A stretch of 64,000 nt of DNA from Mya arenaria (taxonomy: Eukaryota; Mollusca; Bivalvia; Myida; Myidae): the NCBI RefSeq assembly GCF_026914265.1, contig NC_069135.1:21197639-21261638 (forward strand), in the 5' to 3' direction. Positions 35,365 to 46,144 of this stretch are shown one piece after another. Position numbers and translations under genes: made by a program. Under the pieces are notes generated by a model. That model was not told the DNA's origin. It searched no databases and worked only from the letters and a program-made list of their open reading frames with translations. Position 1 is the stretch's first letter. Every line of letters begins with the position of its first letter.

Positions 35365-38300
35365 CTGAAAAGAAAAAAGAATCCAATTAATGAAATGTTT
35401 TATATTAAAATTCAGACTACCCCCTAATGTCAAAGGCTTGTCATTTGTTGTAAGATGCAGGCATTTTTTTACATCTAAATCTGAGGGGAAAATGTGCGTC
35501 TTATAATCAGTCATTTACAGTACTTTAAATGATCATACATATTGTTATAATTACATGTCAAATGGAACTCATTATAATTACTAGCAATAACTAGCTGTGG
35601 AACAGATTGGTGTTAGGCAACTTTCATCTTAACACTTATCAGTAACAAAGAATGTTTGATAAATTGAAATGTTTAAAGTGTGCCTCAGAGGGATGAGCTC
35701 TAACTTGGACTCTTCAGTTTTAGTCAACTAAGGGCATAACTCAACGCTTTTTAAAAAGCAAGATTTATGGGCCTTGCTACACATATTTACTCGTGCAATT
35801 TCTATACACATTTAGTTAGGGACAATTTCAGGTTTTTGTTTGACTTTTACAAACTATCAAAGTAAAAAACTCGACAATTATTAATACCTCATTACCTGGG
35901 TAATGGGCCTTGCTACACACATATGCAAGCAATTTGTATCGATCTGGTAGCATGTGTACAAAGATTCATATAAATATCTTGAATGGTTTAAAATGGTTTG
36001 GCAAAGTTAAAAGTATTGCATCATAAAGTGGCATAACTGGGCAATAACTATGATTAATTGGGATTGCTGTATACCGTAAATGACTGGGTATTAGACGCAC
36101 TGTTTTCCCTCAGATTTTGATGCAAAAAAATACCTGCGTATAATACCCAGTAACAATTTTTTGAACTTTTTTTCTGAGGTCAATTTCAAGCCGAGAGTTT
36201 GTTTAGATTTATGTAGAAAGGGATGTTACTCGCGTCATATTGATCGAGTATATACGGGTTAAAACGGCAGTTGAAGATCGGGATACGGTATATCGTAAGA
36301 CGTTTATAATTTCAACAAAAATATTTTTCGATTAAAGTTACCGTAATTCACCTAAGAGTTCGGACACTCTAAATATTTGGACACCCATAATTATTTCCCA
36401 AAATAATTTATTTTGCGTACCTAATTTTCGGACACCCAAAGGACATCAATCATAACTTTCATAGTTACCAAGTTTCACAGACGAAGATTATTGATTTTTA
36501 TCTTTACAATGCCTGGCTAGATTACCTAACCGTATACACCACTGTGACAATTTAATTAGTTACTACCCATCCTAAACGATTTATTGCCTGTTGAAAAGGA
36601 AGTGTGATATATTTATTTGAGGATTAAACAAACAACAAGGGCAATCAAGGGATTAAGAAAACATTGACATGGCATGTTTGTAAAACGATCTGCCAATAAG
36701 CTTTCAAACTTGTACCACACTTATAGACTATATGAAGCAATAATCGTACAGTTATACATTAATCCTGCATAGCAATGTCCATGCTCTCCACGAGATCCTC
36801 GTGGGTATAACTGTAAGTTATGTGACGTCACACAGTGTGACTCTTTGATCTGAAGCCGATAGAATGTCTTTATTCAGTTCAGTGCATGTATAAAATGGTG
36901 TTTTAATTAACTTCATGAAGGATTTACACTTATAGGCGTAATAAATAAGTTTATGACCATTGATTACTACGGATAAATTAATAAGTGGTAAAAAGCAAAC
37001 ATGAAGAAAAAAGGGAGGTTAAACAAACATGTAAATAAAATGTAAAAATGATAATTTTCTATGTATTCGGAGAGCGAAAAAAATAATTAATTTATGGTGT
37101 CCAAACTCTTGTGAATTACGGTATTCAATATTATTTTGAATAATAAATTGAATTAAATAATAATCAAACTTACATATAAAAAAGCAAAGTTGGGCACTGT
37201 CAAAATATTTTTTGCATAACATAACTTTTCATTCTCGACAGTATGGTTGTATGGTTTTAAAGATAACCATCGCCATTTTCACGAAAAAAAATTTTTTGTC
37301 ACTGTCAACAAACATGGTGGCTGAAAATGCTGGACGATTTTGACATTTTTTCTATGCGTCTTTTAACCAAAAACATAGATTCAAAGTTTTTTTCTCGTTT
37401 TTTTCACAGATTTTTTTCCCTGCGTCTAATACCCCCTATCGTCTTATACCCAGTCATTTACGGTATGTGTGTATTGTCTCTTGCACCATGTGAATCAAGG
37501 TTCATTTCAATATCTTAATTTAATTTTTCCTGCAACAAAGCTATGACAACAAGACTTTAATTTCTGCCAAAACAGATGAGCTAAAAATTGCTCATGTAAA
37601 ATTAAAAGATTTTATTTATATTTTATATAATAAATCATGTAAAATAAAAATATAGAAAGGGATTTACATGGCAAGCACCAAATAAACGCTATGGACACGG
37701 TACATATTATCATCACATTTGAAATAAATCCAAATTTTATAGGGTCATAAATGCTACTTTGGAAGGCAATATTTTGCTGCAAATGAAGGCTATAAAGAAA
37801 GATAACTTTACTATTTATTCCTCATATTAAATGAAACACTGCGCAGTCTGTGCCGCTTACGTAGCCCTGTCTTCAGTCTTTTACTAGAGTTTGATTGACA
37901 AATCTTTTCACAAAACCACTCCTGATGTAGCACTGTCAAAACACTATTTTGGAAAGAAGTTTGTTAAAGTGTTTGAGGAAATAAATTACCGATTCAAACT
38001 CTGGTAATTAAACGAAGACGAGGCTCTCTAAGCGGCATAGACTGCCCTTTGTTTCATTTGAAATGGTGAAGAAAAAGAAAAGTTATCTTTGTTTTAAGTC
38101 ATCATTTTAAGCAAAATGTTGCCTTCTGATGTAAGAAACAGGCCATATCTTGACTCTTGCAAATCTGATTTTGACTCTTGAAAATTGGACCCCAAGAGTC
38201 AATGACAGACTCTTTGAGTTTCAGACCCTATTGAAAGCCCTACAGGTATATACCTTTTGTTTTACAAATTTCTACCAACGTAACTATATGGTCATGCTGA

Positions 38301-41029
38301 TATACCTTTTGTTCTGCAGATCTCTATCAAGTTGACAACATTTTCATGCTTAAGTTGTTGCAGGATTTTGATTTCCCTTAGGGCTGTGATTGGGAACTGT
38401 AAAATAAACAACATGGAGTGAAGTAAAAATAACCACAACAAGTCAATTTAATTAATATCTGTAATTTATAAGTCAAAGAACTTGATTATAAATTCTATAT
38501 TATTATTATTATTTCACTATAAACCTACCCCTTCTTTTTCATTCTCCATCAAGACTTTCTTCATAGCGACCACTTGCTTTGTTTTTCTGTCCCTGGCTTT
38601 GAACACCTCCCTGTGAACAAAGAAAATGAAATTGGAAACCAAACTATGAAACAAAAGGCTGCTTATATATGCAGACACATTAGAGCTAAACTAAGCACAC
38701 AGTAAAAATTGAAACAATTTATTTCAATTCAATTAATTTGATATAGTACTCAGGCAATACTTTTGATAATATTCTAGGTAGTAAAAATGGCTTATAATAA
38801 TTATATATCAGAAAGTCACCATCTTTAAAAAACAACTTGTAACATCTTTCCTAGTACAGGTTCACATTTTAACTAATTCTTTGCCCCAAATCAATCATCT
38901 TTAGAACAGCTTATCTCCTTGAATTTTTTTTTATAGGGCATAAATCCTAAACAATTAAAAAAGACTTGCTTATTTCTAAAATAATACACCATTCTTAAAA
39001 AGTTTCCTAAATTTTAGGATGTTGAAACAGATGATGATTTGAGATTGAACTTAAATGCAAACAAACATAAAAAAACTTGTGAGGTAATAACCTGCCAAAA
39101 GCTGACCTCACGAAAATACATGTACATGAAATTATGATTAATAATTATGCTTAATTTACCACTCAGCTGTTAAATCATATTATTATTTATTATTATGCTA
39201 TTTTGAAAAGCATGCAAGCTTGATTTTTATTCATAAATATCTTTAAAGAATGTAAACATAACTGAAGAGACCAAAAAAAGGGATGCTGTCCCCCACTCTT
39301 GTTACATGTGACCTTTTAAAATAAACCAATGCATTGGTTTTTTTAAGAAAATACTCAACGAAACTTTGAAAGTGTTGCTAAGTCGGTATTGATTAAGACA
39401 TCAAATAATTAATCACTAAATGAATGCATATTTAACAGGTGCTTGAGATTTTCGTACTGTTTGGGCAGCCATGTTAACCTCCGGCAATGTCAGAGAGGTA
39501 GATTTGGGTCTCTAAGACAGTAGATTGGGTTCAAAAGCGGTAGAATTTCTTTTTCCCTTGTATTTTCCCTCAGAAACAATGATGAATACAATGTAAACAA
39601 AAACCTGATGGTTGTTACTTTACTTTTTTAGATTTTCGGAAAATACGTCTTAAATATGTCATGGGTCAGGGTCTTGTCAAATGTCTGTGTTTTTGATTGA
39701 GAAAACAGAAGGAATATTAGGTCTGGCTAGTGAAAACTAAAGCTTATATTTAGTAGAGCTGCTGAAAAATCAAACACACTGCCCAACAAGTCTAGTGCAG
39801 AGTGTAAGATCAGATGACTGCAAAATTGTGGTTAATTTTGGCACCAAAATGTCATAAAATGTTTTACATTGAGGATAATTAATATCACTTTGTGAATGTT
39901 ATTTTTAAAATGTTTTGATCAAAGTATTATAATATATGTCACAATTATGTCTTAAGATTAACTAATAATGCTGATTAGTAAAATGCCAATTAACAAAGAA
40001 GGGTGATTCAGGGCTTCCCATAAAGGAATTTTGGAAGTACATGTATATTACTCCCTAGAAATGCTTTAAAACTATCAAAATTGATTTCTTGGAAGTTCCA
40101 AAAAATTGGAGAAAAGGCTTGGAAGTTCAAATGTCAAAAACTTTGTGTCAATATTACTTTTATGGTCACAATTTCAATCAGTCTTGAAGTAAAATCAATT
40201 AGTTTAATCTATATCTGGGAATTTGGCAAGTTATAGTTGCAAAGTATTTGATTTTTAACATACTAGTTGAAAAATAGTGGGAAAAATATTCTATTCAAGT
40301 CTTAAACTTCAGCATTTGTGTAAAAATCTTCCAATATTGATGGACAGGAAGTTCAAATTCTTTGTGTAAGCCCTGGTGATTAATAGGATGCCAGTCTTTA
40401 TGCACCAGTCAATTGTATCCACGGGTACCCTAGGTCCGGGGAATAGCGGGGACTTGGTGGGCCATGGTTACAATTGACTGGTGCACTAGTGCCATTAATA
40501 AGCCATGATCTTAGCCAAGTTGATTATTGCAATATTTTCCATACAGATTAGTATGGTTGATAGAATTATGAGGGGTTTTAAATTAAATTTTAAGCCCAAT
40601 TTGTTTTCATAAGTGTTAGTTTTTCTCGAATACCTGGGAGAGGTGTATGGTGGCTTCAAGTGGTAGATTTTACCTATTGCCAGTAAAGTTCTGATGTCTA
40701 GTTTGGGTTTGGAAGTCAAATTGATTTACAAATAAAAATTAAATTGTTTTTTCCTCCAATAATATCTGATTTGTTTTCGGATTTTACTCCCTTCCGTCGT
40801 CAACAGACACAACTAAATGACTGTAGGTTAATAAGTTAACACTGGAAAGTGATTATGCTTTAAACGAAAGTAGAAATTGAGGCTACCCAAAGGTTCCCTG
40901 ACCAATTTTAGCCAGTTTCTCATATTTTCCAGAATCTGGACAAAAAGGAAAATCTAGATCTTCGTGTCTGTTTGTCTGGCGAATTGGTCCCCCGCCAGGA
41001 TGGGATGTGGGAGGCTGCGAATGGTGCAT
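34529..41029 (-). CDS. CDK9: Cyclin-dependent kinase 9 (four exons, complete)
   Basis: Catalytic subunit of P-TEFb; with cyclin T it phosphorylates the RNA polymerase II tail and the pausing factors DSIF and NELF in the nucleus. Exons are 41029-40887, 38610-38529, 38396-38306 and 35364-34529. All junctions are GT-AG and in phase: 1152 nt, 383 residues (human CDK9 has 372). Visible landmarks are the glycine loop KIGQGTFGEV, catalytic Lys in VAMKKV (about 65), the PITALRE helix (about 77-83), HRDMKAAN (about 164-171), DFGLA, the activation-loop Thr in VVTLWYRPPE (about 198), the CDK9-specific FEYLAPPRR and the C-terminal FERVF. The activation loop is about five residues shorter than in human. 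The N-terminal MHHSQPPTSHPGGG extension is unlike human. Introns carry many TIR elements. Confidence 0.96.
35400..35522. mobile_element. Diverged end fragment of the TACCGTAAATGACTGGG family
   Basis: GTGCGTCTTATAATCAGTCA followed by TTTACAGTA matches the right terminus of the outer element at 36071-37466 (GTCTTATACCCAGTCATTTA then CGGTAT). It lies in CDK9 intron 3, 35 bp from the last exon. Confidence 0.55.
35735..36065. repeat. Old dispersed repeat (GGGCCTTGCTACACA family)
   Basis: Contains AGGGCATAACTCAACGC, ATGGGCCTTGCTACACATAT twice, and AATATCTTGAATGGTTT. Weakly similar stretches occur near 49670-49760, 54060-54270, 59840-60170 and 60850-60948. A diverged dispersed retroposon is likely. 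Confidence 0.45.
36071..37466. mobile_element. Outer TIR DNA transposon (non-autonomous), about 1.4 kb
   Basis: The left terminus ATACCGTAAATGACTGGGTA TTAGACGCA is inverted on the right as TGCGTCTAATACC and CCCAGTCATTTACGGTAT. It encloses a second TIR element (36339-37123) and no transposase frame. It lies in CDK9 intron 3. Confidence 0.8.
36339..37123. mobile_element. Inner nested TIR element, about 785 bp
   Basis: The left end TACCGTAATTCACCTAAGAG then TTCGGACAC is inverted on the right as GTGTCCAAACTCTTGTGAA TTACGGTA. Both this and the outer element begin TACCGTAA, which suggests related families. No long frame inside. Confidence 0.78.
37761..38127. mobile_element. Foldback MITE with about 145-bp arms
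   Basis: The left arm starts GGAAGGCAATATTTTGCTGC and passes CAGTCTGTGCCGCTTACG to AGAGTTTGA. The right arm runs TCAAACTCTGG, AAGCGGCATAGACTG, then AGCAAAATGTTGCCTTC. The arms are clearly inverted homologues with a spacer of about 75-80 bp. In CDK9 intron 3. Confidence 0.8.
38306..38396 (-). CDS. CDK9: CDK9 exon 3 (PITALRE helix)
   Basis: Acceptor TTTTACAG, donor AAAG|GTATAT. It encodes FPITALREIKILQQLKHENV followed by VNLIEICRTK; PITALRE is the motif that originally named CDK9. Confidence 0.95.
38529..38610 (-). CDS. CDK9: CDK9 exon 2 (catalytic lysine)
   Basis: Acceptor TTGTTCACAG, donor GGG|GTAGGT. It encodes EVFKARDRKTKQVVAMKKVL followed by MENEKEG, nearly identical to the vertebrate protein. 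Confidence 0.95.
40009..40375. mobile_element. TIR element with CAGGGCTT ends
   Basis: The left CAGGGCTTCCCATAAAGGAA is inverted on the right as AAATTCTTTGTGTAAGCCCTG (trimmed). GTGATT directly flanks both ends (40003-40008 and 40376-40381). The CAGGG terminus recalls hAT elements; the superfamily is inference. In CDK9 intron 1. Confidence 0.65.
40401..40485. mobile_element. 85-bp micro-MITE
   Basis: Perfect 17-bp inverted termini, TGCACCAGTCAATTGTA and TACAATTGACTGGTGCA, flank a GC-richer 51-bp core. In CDK9 intron 1, only 26 bp from the CAGGGCTT element. Confidence 0.75.
40887..41029 (-). CDS. CDK9: CDK9 exon 1 (start codon and glycine loop)
   Basis: ATG at 41029 in context AAAATGC. It encodes MHHSQPPTSHPGGGPIRQTN, then RHEDLDFPFCPDSGKYEKLA and KIGQGTF plus two bases of Gly. 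Donor GG|GTAGCC. The PFC and KYEKLAKIGQGTFG residues match the human N-terminus, which fixes this as the first coding exon. Confidence 0.93.
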
Positions 41030-41323
41030 TTTAAAACAGAATTTTGGGGTTATTGCGAATGTGCGACATTGGTTTTAACCGGAAATGTAAAAAACGTCAG
41101 AGTCTTGTGAAAAACATGCCGAATTGTACAGGGTTACTTACAACTCTTTTTAAGCTCTAACGGGAACACGACAAATCGGCCTTTTACCAAATCGGGCCCT
41201 TTTCGCCCCCTTTCTGATTTTGTACAGAGACATTTCCGCCCCTTAATTTTATTGAAATTTTTATCTTAAATGTAATTTAAACAGTAGAAATGTTCAAATT
41301 TTATTTCAATAGAAGTTCAACTG

Positions 41324-41362
41324 TTACAAATCTCATTACAACTGTTGTAATGAGATTTGTAA
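41324..41362. repeat. Perfect 19-bp inverted repeat with one-base centre
   Basis: TTACAAATCTCATTACAAC, then T, then its exact reverse complement. It lies about 295 bp upstream of the CDK9 start codon. It may be a remnant of a TIR element or a cruciform-capable site in the CDK9 5' flank. Confidence 0.7.
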
Positions 41363-42263
41363 TTCAACATAAAAACATTATATTCATGAAGTATTGATAA
41401 TATATCGGAAGAAAGATCGAGGCAATATATTTGTACTTTAATACACATATAAATATATATAACAAAAACTATTTAACGACACAAAAAATGTATATTTAAA
41501 TTACATCTAATTCACTGTACCAACTGTCAAAACTATATATCAACGCCTAAATGCCACAGTAAATGGCACCCACATTCTTGAGGAATTGCTTACATGTGAC
41601 CTCGTGTGGCATTGAAGTCCTCTGGAGATCCCTATTACGATGGTTATGAATATATAAAAGAAATAACAACTGATAGTATATAAACCATATCGCTAGAGTA
41701 CCCTACCCTATTGTTTTCATTATATAGGCGGTCTTATCTTTCTGTCTTTCGATCGATCTGTGACAGTTTTTGTTTAGAAAGAATAGAAAAATGTCTGCAT
41801 TTCAGTACAAGCGCATTGATGTTACCGTTTCTAAAATGCTTAAACCTGAACTGCTCACACAAATAATACCCTCTATCCACATCCATCACTGCCCTACGAT
41901 CCTACCACTGCCCCATCTGGAATTTTGCCATACATTAAAGAAACTGACAATTAGCGTTTAATTCTCGTATAGTCCGCTGTCGACTGTCTAATTACAAGAT
42001 CCACTCAAACCATTACACGTATACATACACTATAAATCTTAAATATTTTCTAGTAAAGTTTTTAATGTAAATCCCAGGTGCAAAAAAGTCAAATCATGTA
42101 GTGCATCACGTAGTAAATTTATTAAATACTTCTCTTTCGCCGTTGTGAAAGAATAAAACAACCTGGTCTTGTGACCAGAACAACCGGTCAGAACATGTAG
42201 ATCCCTGCTTACTTTTTTAAACCCGGGTGGACACACACGGTTATAAAAAATAGCCGATTTGTG

Positions 42264-42310
42264 TGTGTTTGTGTGTGTGTGTGGGGGGGGGGGGGGGGGG
42301 GGGGGGGGGG
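42264..42310. repeat. (GT)n followed by poly(G)
   Basis: GTGT repeats run directly into a run of about 28 G. The exact length is doubtful, as such tracts are error-prone. Confidence 0.9.
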
Positions 42311-42814
42311 CATGGAATCACTAAATATTTGCCAAGCAAACTATTTTTGTAAAACAATTTGTTAAAACACAAGAATGGACCAGATTGCCCGGTAAGCGTA
42401 TCTTTTAGCAGCAATGAGTCTCAAGTTGACCGGAACCCTTCACATTTAATTACGGGTGGCGTAAGAATAATGTTATGTCCACCAAGTACAGGCCTATGAT
42501 TAGCAATCAAAGTAACAAAGCTTTTAATGTTTATTCATATAGTCATCGTCATGTCATGACTTGACTTGACTGGATGGCCTTTATGGGAAAAGGTCACAAT
42601 TTAAGAAATGATAGCTGAATATCTGGATGCATAGTATATGCCCGAAAGATTTCATGTGTTATTGTTGTAGGAATTTTTCTGATTCATCTTATTCCTTATA
42701 AATGTTGATATGTTACCAGGGCAAGAATGGGCGTTAGAGGGGGTGTAAATTAAGGGTGCAACCTTTCGACATGCGCCCTTCCCTCAAATTGATACGTTTT
42801 AAAGTGTTGACAGG

Positions 42815-43350
42815 GTGGTTTGGGGTCACACAACACTAAATAATCTTCTTATAAATTATGTCGTGAATTGGCCGATTTGCACGACAAATAACACTATTTT
42901 TCAGTGTTTCACGATCCTAGACAGATTATATTTCGGAAGAAAGGTCCACTTGTATACTAATCATTAACAACATGAGTGTACCAATCAACCTCATGTACAC
43001 AAAGTGACCTCATGAATAACATGTAGCCTCGTGTGCACAAAGGAACCTCAGTACACCAAGTTACCTTATGTGAGTCAACTTACCGCATGAACACCAAACA
43101 ACCTCATGTGTACCAAGTAACCTCATGCGATTCAAGTAACCCCATGTGAGTCAAGTAACCTCATGTGTACCAACACACTTCGTGTGTACCAAGTTACCTC
43201 ATGTGAGTCAAATAACCTCATGTGAGTCAAATAATATCATGTGTACCAAGTAACCTCATGTGAGTCGAGTAACATCATGTGAGTCAACTACCTCGTGTGT
43301 ACGATGTAACCATATGTGTACCAAAACACCTAATGTGTACCAAGTAACCT
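42815..43350. mobile_element. Dispersed element with internal minisatellite (copy 1)
   Basis: From TTTGGGGTCACACAACAC through GGCCGATTTGCACGACAAAT and TATATTTCGGAAGAAAGGTC to ATTAACAACATGAGTGTACC it parallels a second copy at 46145-46400. It then expands into about 17 units of a roughly 20-bp minisatellite (CAAGTAACCTCATGTGAGT and variants). Confidence 0.7.
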
Positions 43351-44625
43351 CATCTCCGACGTCGTTGCGTCACCGTTTCCATTCGCCAACAAGGCTATTT
43401 TCTACTCTAAAATGCAGCGAAAAATGCCTAACCTGGGGTGGGCGGTGTCGAAGATATCTCAGCATCCCTGCACTTGCCTCGGCTGGGACCAAATTTGCAA
43501 TTTAGGGGACGCTCTACCCTACAAGATGCACCTGTCGGGGTGCCAGGGATGATATTTGGTCACCGGATTCCAGCGCGTCAGAGTATGACCAAATTCGCGA
43601 TATTTCGTACTTTTCAACGTGCCCCAAACCTACCTGGTACGGGGACGCAAATCACGACGATATCTCCGCAACCACAAATGATAGGAGGTCCGTATTGGTC
43701 CTGAAATTAAGCACTCTCGATTTCCTACGTTACGCCACCGTCGGAGCATCTCTGACGTCATTGCGTCACCGTTTCAATTCGCCAACAAGGATATTGTATA
43801 CTCTAAAATGCAGCGAAAAATGCCTAAAACTGGGTTGGGCGGTGTCGAAGATATCTTAGCATCCCTGCACTTGCCGCGGCTGGGACCAATTTTGCCATTT
43901 AGGGGACGCTCTAGGATACAAGATGCACCTGTCGGGGTGCTCGGGATAATATTTGGTCACCGGTTTCCAACGCGTCAGAGTATGACCAAATTCGCGACAT
44001 TTCGTACTTTTCAACGTGCCCCAAACCTACCCGGTACGGGGACACAAACCACGACATTATCTCCGCAATCACAAATGATTGGAGGTCCGTACTGGTCTTG
44101 AATTTTAGCACTCTCAATCGCCTACGTTACGCCACCGTCGGCGCATCTCTGACGTCATTGCGTCACCGTTTCCATTCGCCAACAATACTCTTTTATACTC
44201 TAAAATGCAGCAAAAAATGCCTAAATTGGGGTGGGCGTTATCGAAGATATCTCAGCATCCCTGCACTTGCCGCGGCTGGGACCAATTTTGCCATTTAGGG
44301 GACGCTCTACCCTACCAGATGCACCTGTCGGGGTGCCCGGGATGATATTTGGTCAGCGGTTTCCAACGCGTCAAAGTATGACCAAATTCGCGACATTTCG
44401 TACTTTTCAACGTGCCCCAAACCTACCCAGTGCGGGGACGCAAACACGACGATATCTCCGCAACCACAAATGATAGGAGGTCGGTACTGGTCTTTAATTT
44501 AGCACTCTCGATTTCCTTCGTTACGCCACCGTCGGTGCATCTCTGACGTCATTGCGTCACCGTTTCAATTCGCCAACAAGGCTATTTTATACTCTAAAAT
44601 GCAGCGAAAAATGCCTAAAACATTT
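43351..44625. repeat. About 397-bp tandem repeat, 3.2 copies
   Basis: ACGTC(G/A)TTGCGTCACCGTTTC recurs at about 43355, 43753, 44152 and 44548, giving a period of 393-399 bp. Units contain ACTCTAAAATGCAGC, AGGGGACGCTCTA and GTGCCCCAAACCTACC. Each of the three full units keeps an open frame of 80-97 codons on the plus strand, but no domain is recognisable. It directly follows the minisatellite of copy 1, so it may belong to the same element. Confidence 0.9.
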
Positions 44626-44639
44626 GAAAAAGGAAGTAT

Positions 44640-45673
44640 TTAGTGCCAACAAAATGAACAAAATGTAAACAAGAATCACCGCATCGTCGGGTTGAGAAGC
44701 TTCGCTCTGTCGTGTGGTATTTCTCGTTTTCTTCTTGGCAGGCCCAGTTGAGACCTGAAACCGACAAGGAATCAGGATAAAGGATTACTTACATTATGTA
44801 ACCAATGAACTTAGTTACGGATGCGTGGCGTATCCGGCTATTTACACATTTCCAAGCAAAATTATAAATAAAATCGTATATAAGTCACCACCCCATTAAG
44901 CGAAATACTTAATGAATTACATATCATTAAATAATAAACAGTGCCCCCTTTAGTAGTGGTAGTGTTAAAAGGCTTATCATCAAGGGTGACGTCAAAGGCC
45001 ACACCGCCTGTGGCCACTTTGGCATCCTGATCTAAATGGAAAAGTATGACGTCCAACTTGAACAAATCTTCTCAGTCAATATCAGTTACAGATATTTTAA
45101 AACAGGTTTACAGTGTGTTTTACTGCATGTCGTGTTGCTGTTTATTCAACCAATTTTAAAGGAACTACTGACTATATAGATATGATATAAATGTGTATAG
45201 GTAAAATCCAATCACATGACCAGCTCAGTTATCATAAAAGTGTCCCGGGTCATGGGTTCGAACCCGGGACGCAGGTTATGTCCATGGTTAAGTTTAATAT
45301 ATGCATTGGTATCTAGCATCGGATGAAGGAAAACATATATTTCTGACAAACTTTGCAGAAATTATATCATTTTGGATAACTTATTTTTCATTGGCGTTTT
45401 GTTAACATACATAAAGTAAGTTATATGGACTATACAAATATATATATTTTGTTCAATATTTAAGATATGATTTTATTTTGATACACACCTTTGTCAATGT
45501 CGCCAACCATTTCTTCGCCCTTCTTCAACTCCTCTTCCATGTCGCGATAGTTAACCAATGTGGACGACGGACGGAACTGAGTATTTGACAAAATAATGAC
45601 AGAAACGTCATCGTTACGTTGCCTCGGATCAGGACCAACTTTGTTACTCTTTTTTTCCAAAACAATTTCCCAT
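44640..45673 (-). CDS. Stathmin-domain (STMND1-like) protein, partial or degenerate
   Basis: Probable exons: 45673-45489, 45031 to about 44950, and 44754 downward. Exon 1 carries ATG GGA AAT TGT TTT (MGNCFG, an N-myristoylation-type start); after an A7 run its frame ends at once. The neighbouring frame continues as KKSNKVGPDPRQRNDDVSVI through STLVNYRDMEEELKKGEEMV to GDIDK at donor AAAG|GTGTGT. A single missing or extra A would join them. Exon 2 continues in phase as DQDAKVATGGVAFDVTLDDK, resembling the ASGQAFELIL start of stathmin domains. Exon 3 (acceptor GTTTCAG) may encode PAKKKTRNTTRQSEASQ. The stathmin coiled-coil (EEIQKKLEAAEERR-like) was not found. Family assignment is by weak motif recall; it could be an unrelated gene or pseudogene. 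Confidence 0.4.
45195..45372. mobile_element. tRNA-derived SINE-like element
   Basis: GACCAGCTCAGTTATC resembles a Pol III A box, and GGGTTCGAACCCGGGAC is a near-perfect B box/T-loop. The 3' body (GCATCGGATGAAGGAAAACA, TTTCTGACAAACTTTGCAGA, AATTATATCAT) recurs at 56158-56212. The anticodon arm is degenerate, so this is not a functional tRNA. Confidence 0.55.
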
Positions 45674-46144
45674 ATTTTCGCTAGAAATTGATTTTATTGA
45701 CGAAAATCAAGCAAAAGACAAACTGTCAACAAACAATTGCTACGCGTCTTTTTGGAAATGACGTTGTTCACATCTCGCGTTAGCTGTATACCTTTGCGTT
45801 TTTTTTTTTCTGATGTTTTACCAGTATCTTAGTCATTTTCATTAACCATTATTTATTTTTATATCATTCTGTAAATAACGAATCGATTGGTGTTGTACAA
45901 TTTGCTGTATTAGTTTTCACGATTCACCATACGTCACATTTGACATCAGGCGATGTGACGTCTATTAAGCTGTCGTGCGTTTTATTTGCTTCAAAATCTA
46001 TTGTCGAGACCGTTATTTGTATACCCAAAACTTACTATGCTGTTGTTTTAGTATGCACGGCACCGTGATGTCCCCAAATATGGTCAGTTATGTCTGGTCC
46101 GTAATGTCCATGGCCTATAATGGTCTAAAATGTCCTTAGAACCT

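Noticed and set aside
45225..45275. Possible tRNA gene (GGGTTCGAACCCGGGAC)
   Set aside because: The T-loop is good but the anticodon and acceptor arms do not fold; better read as a SINE head.
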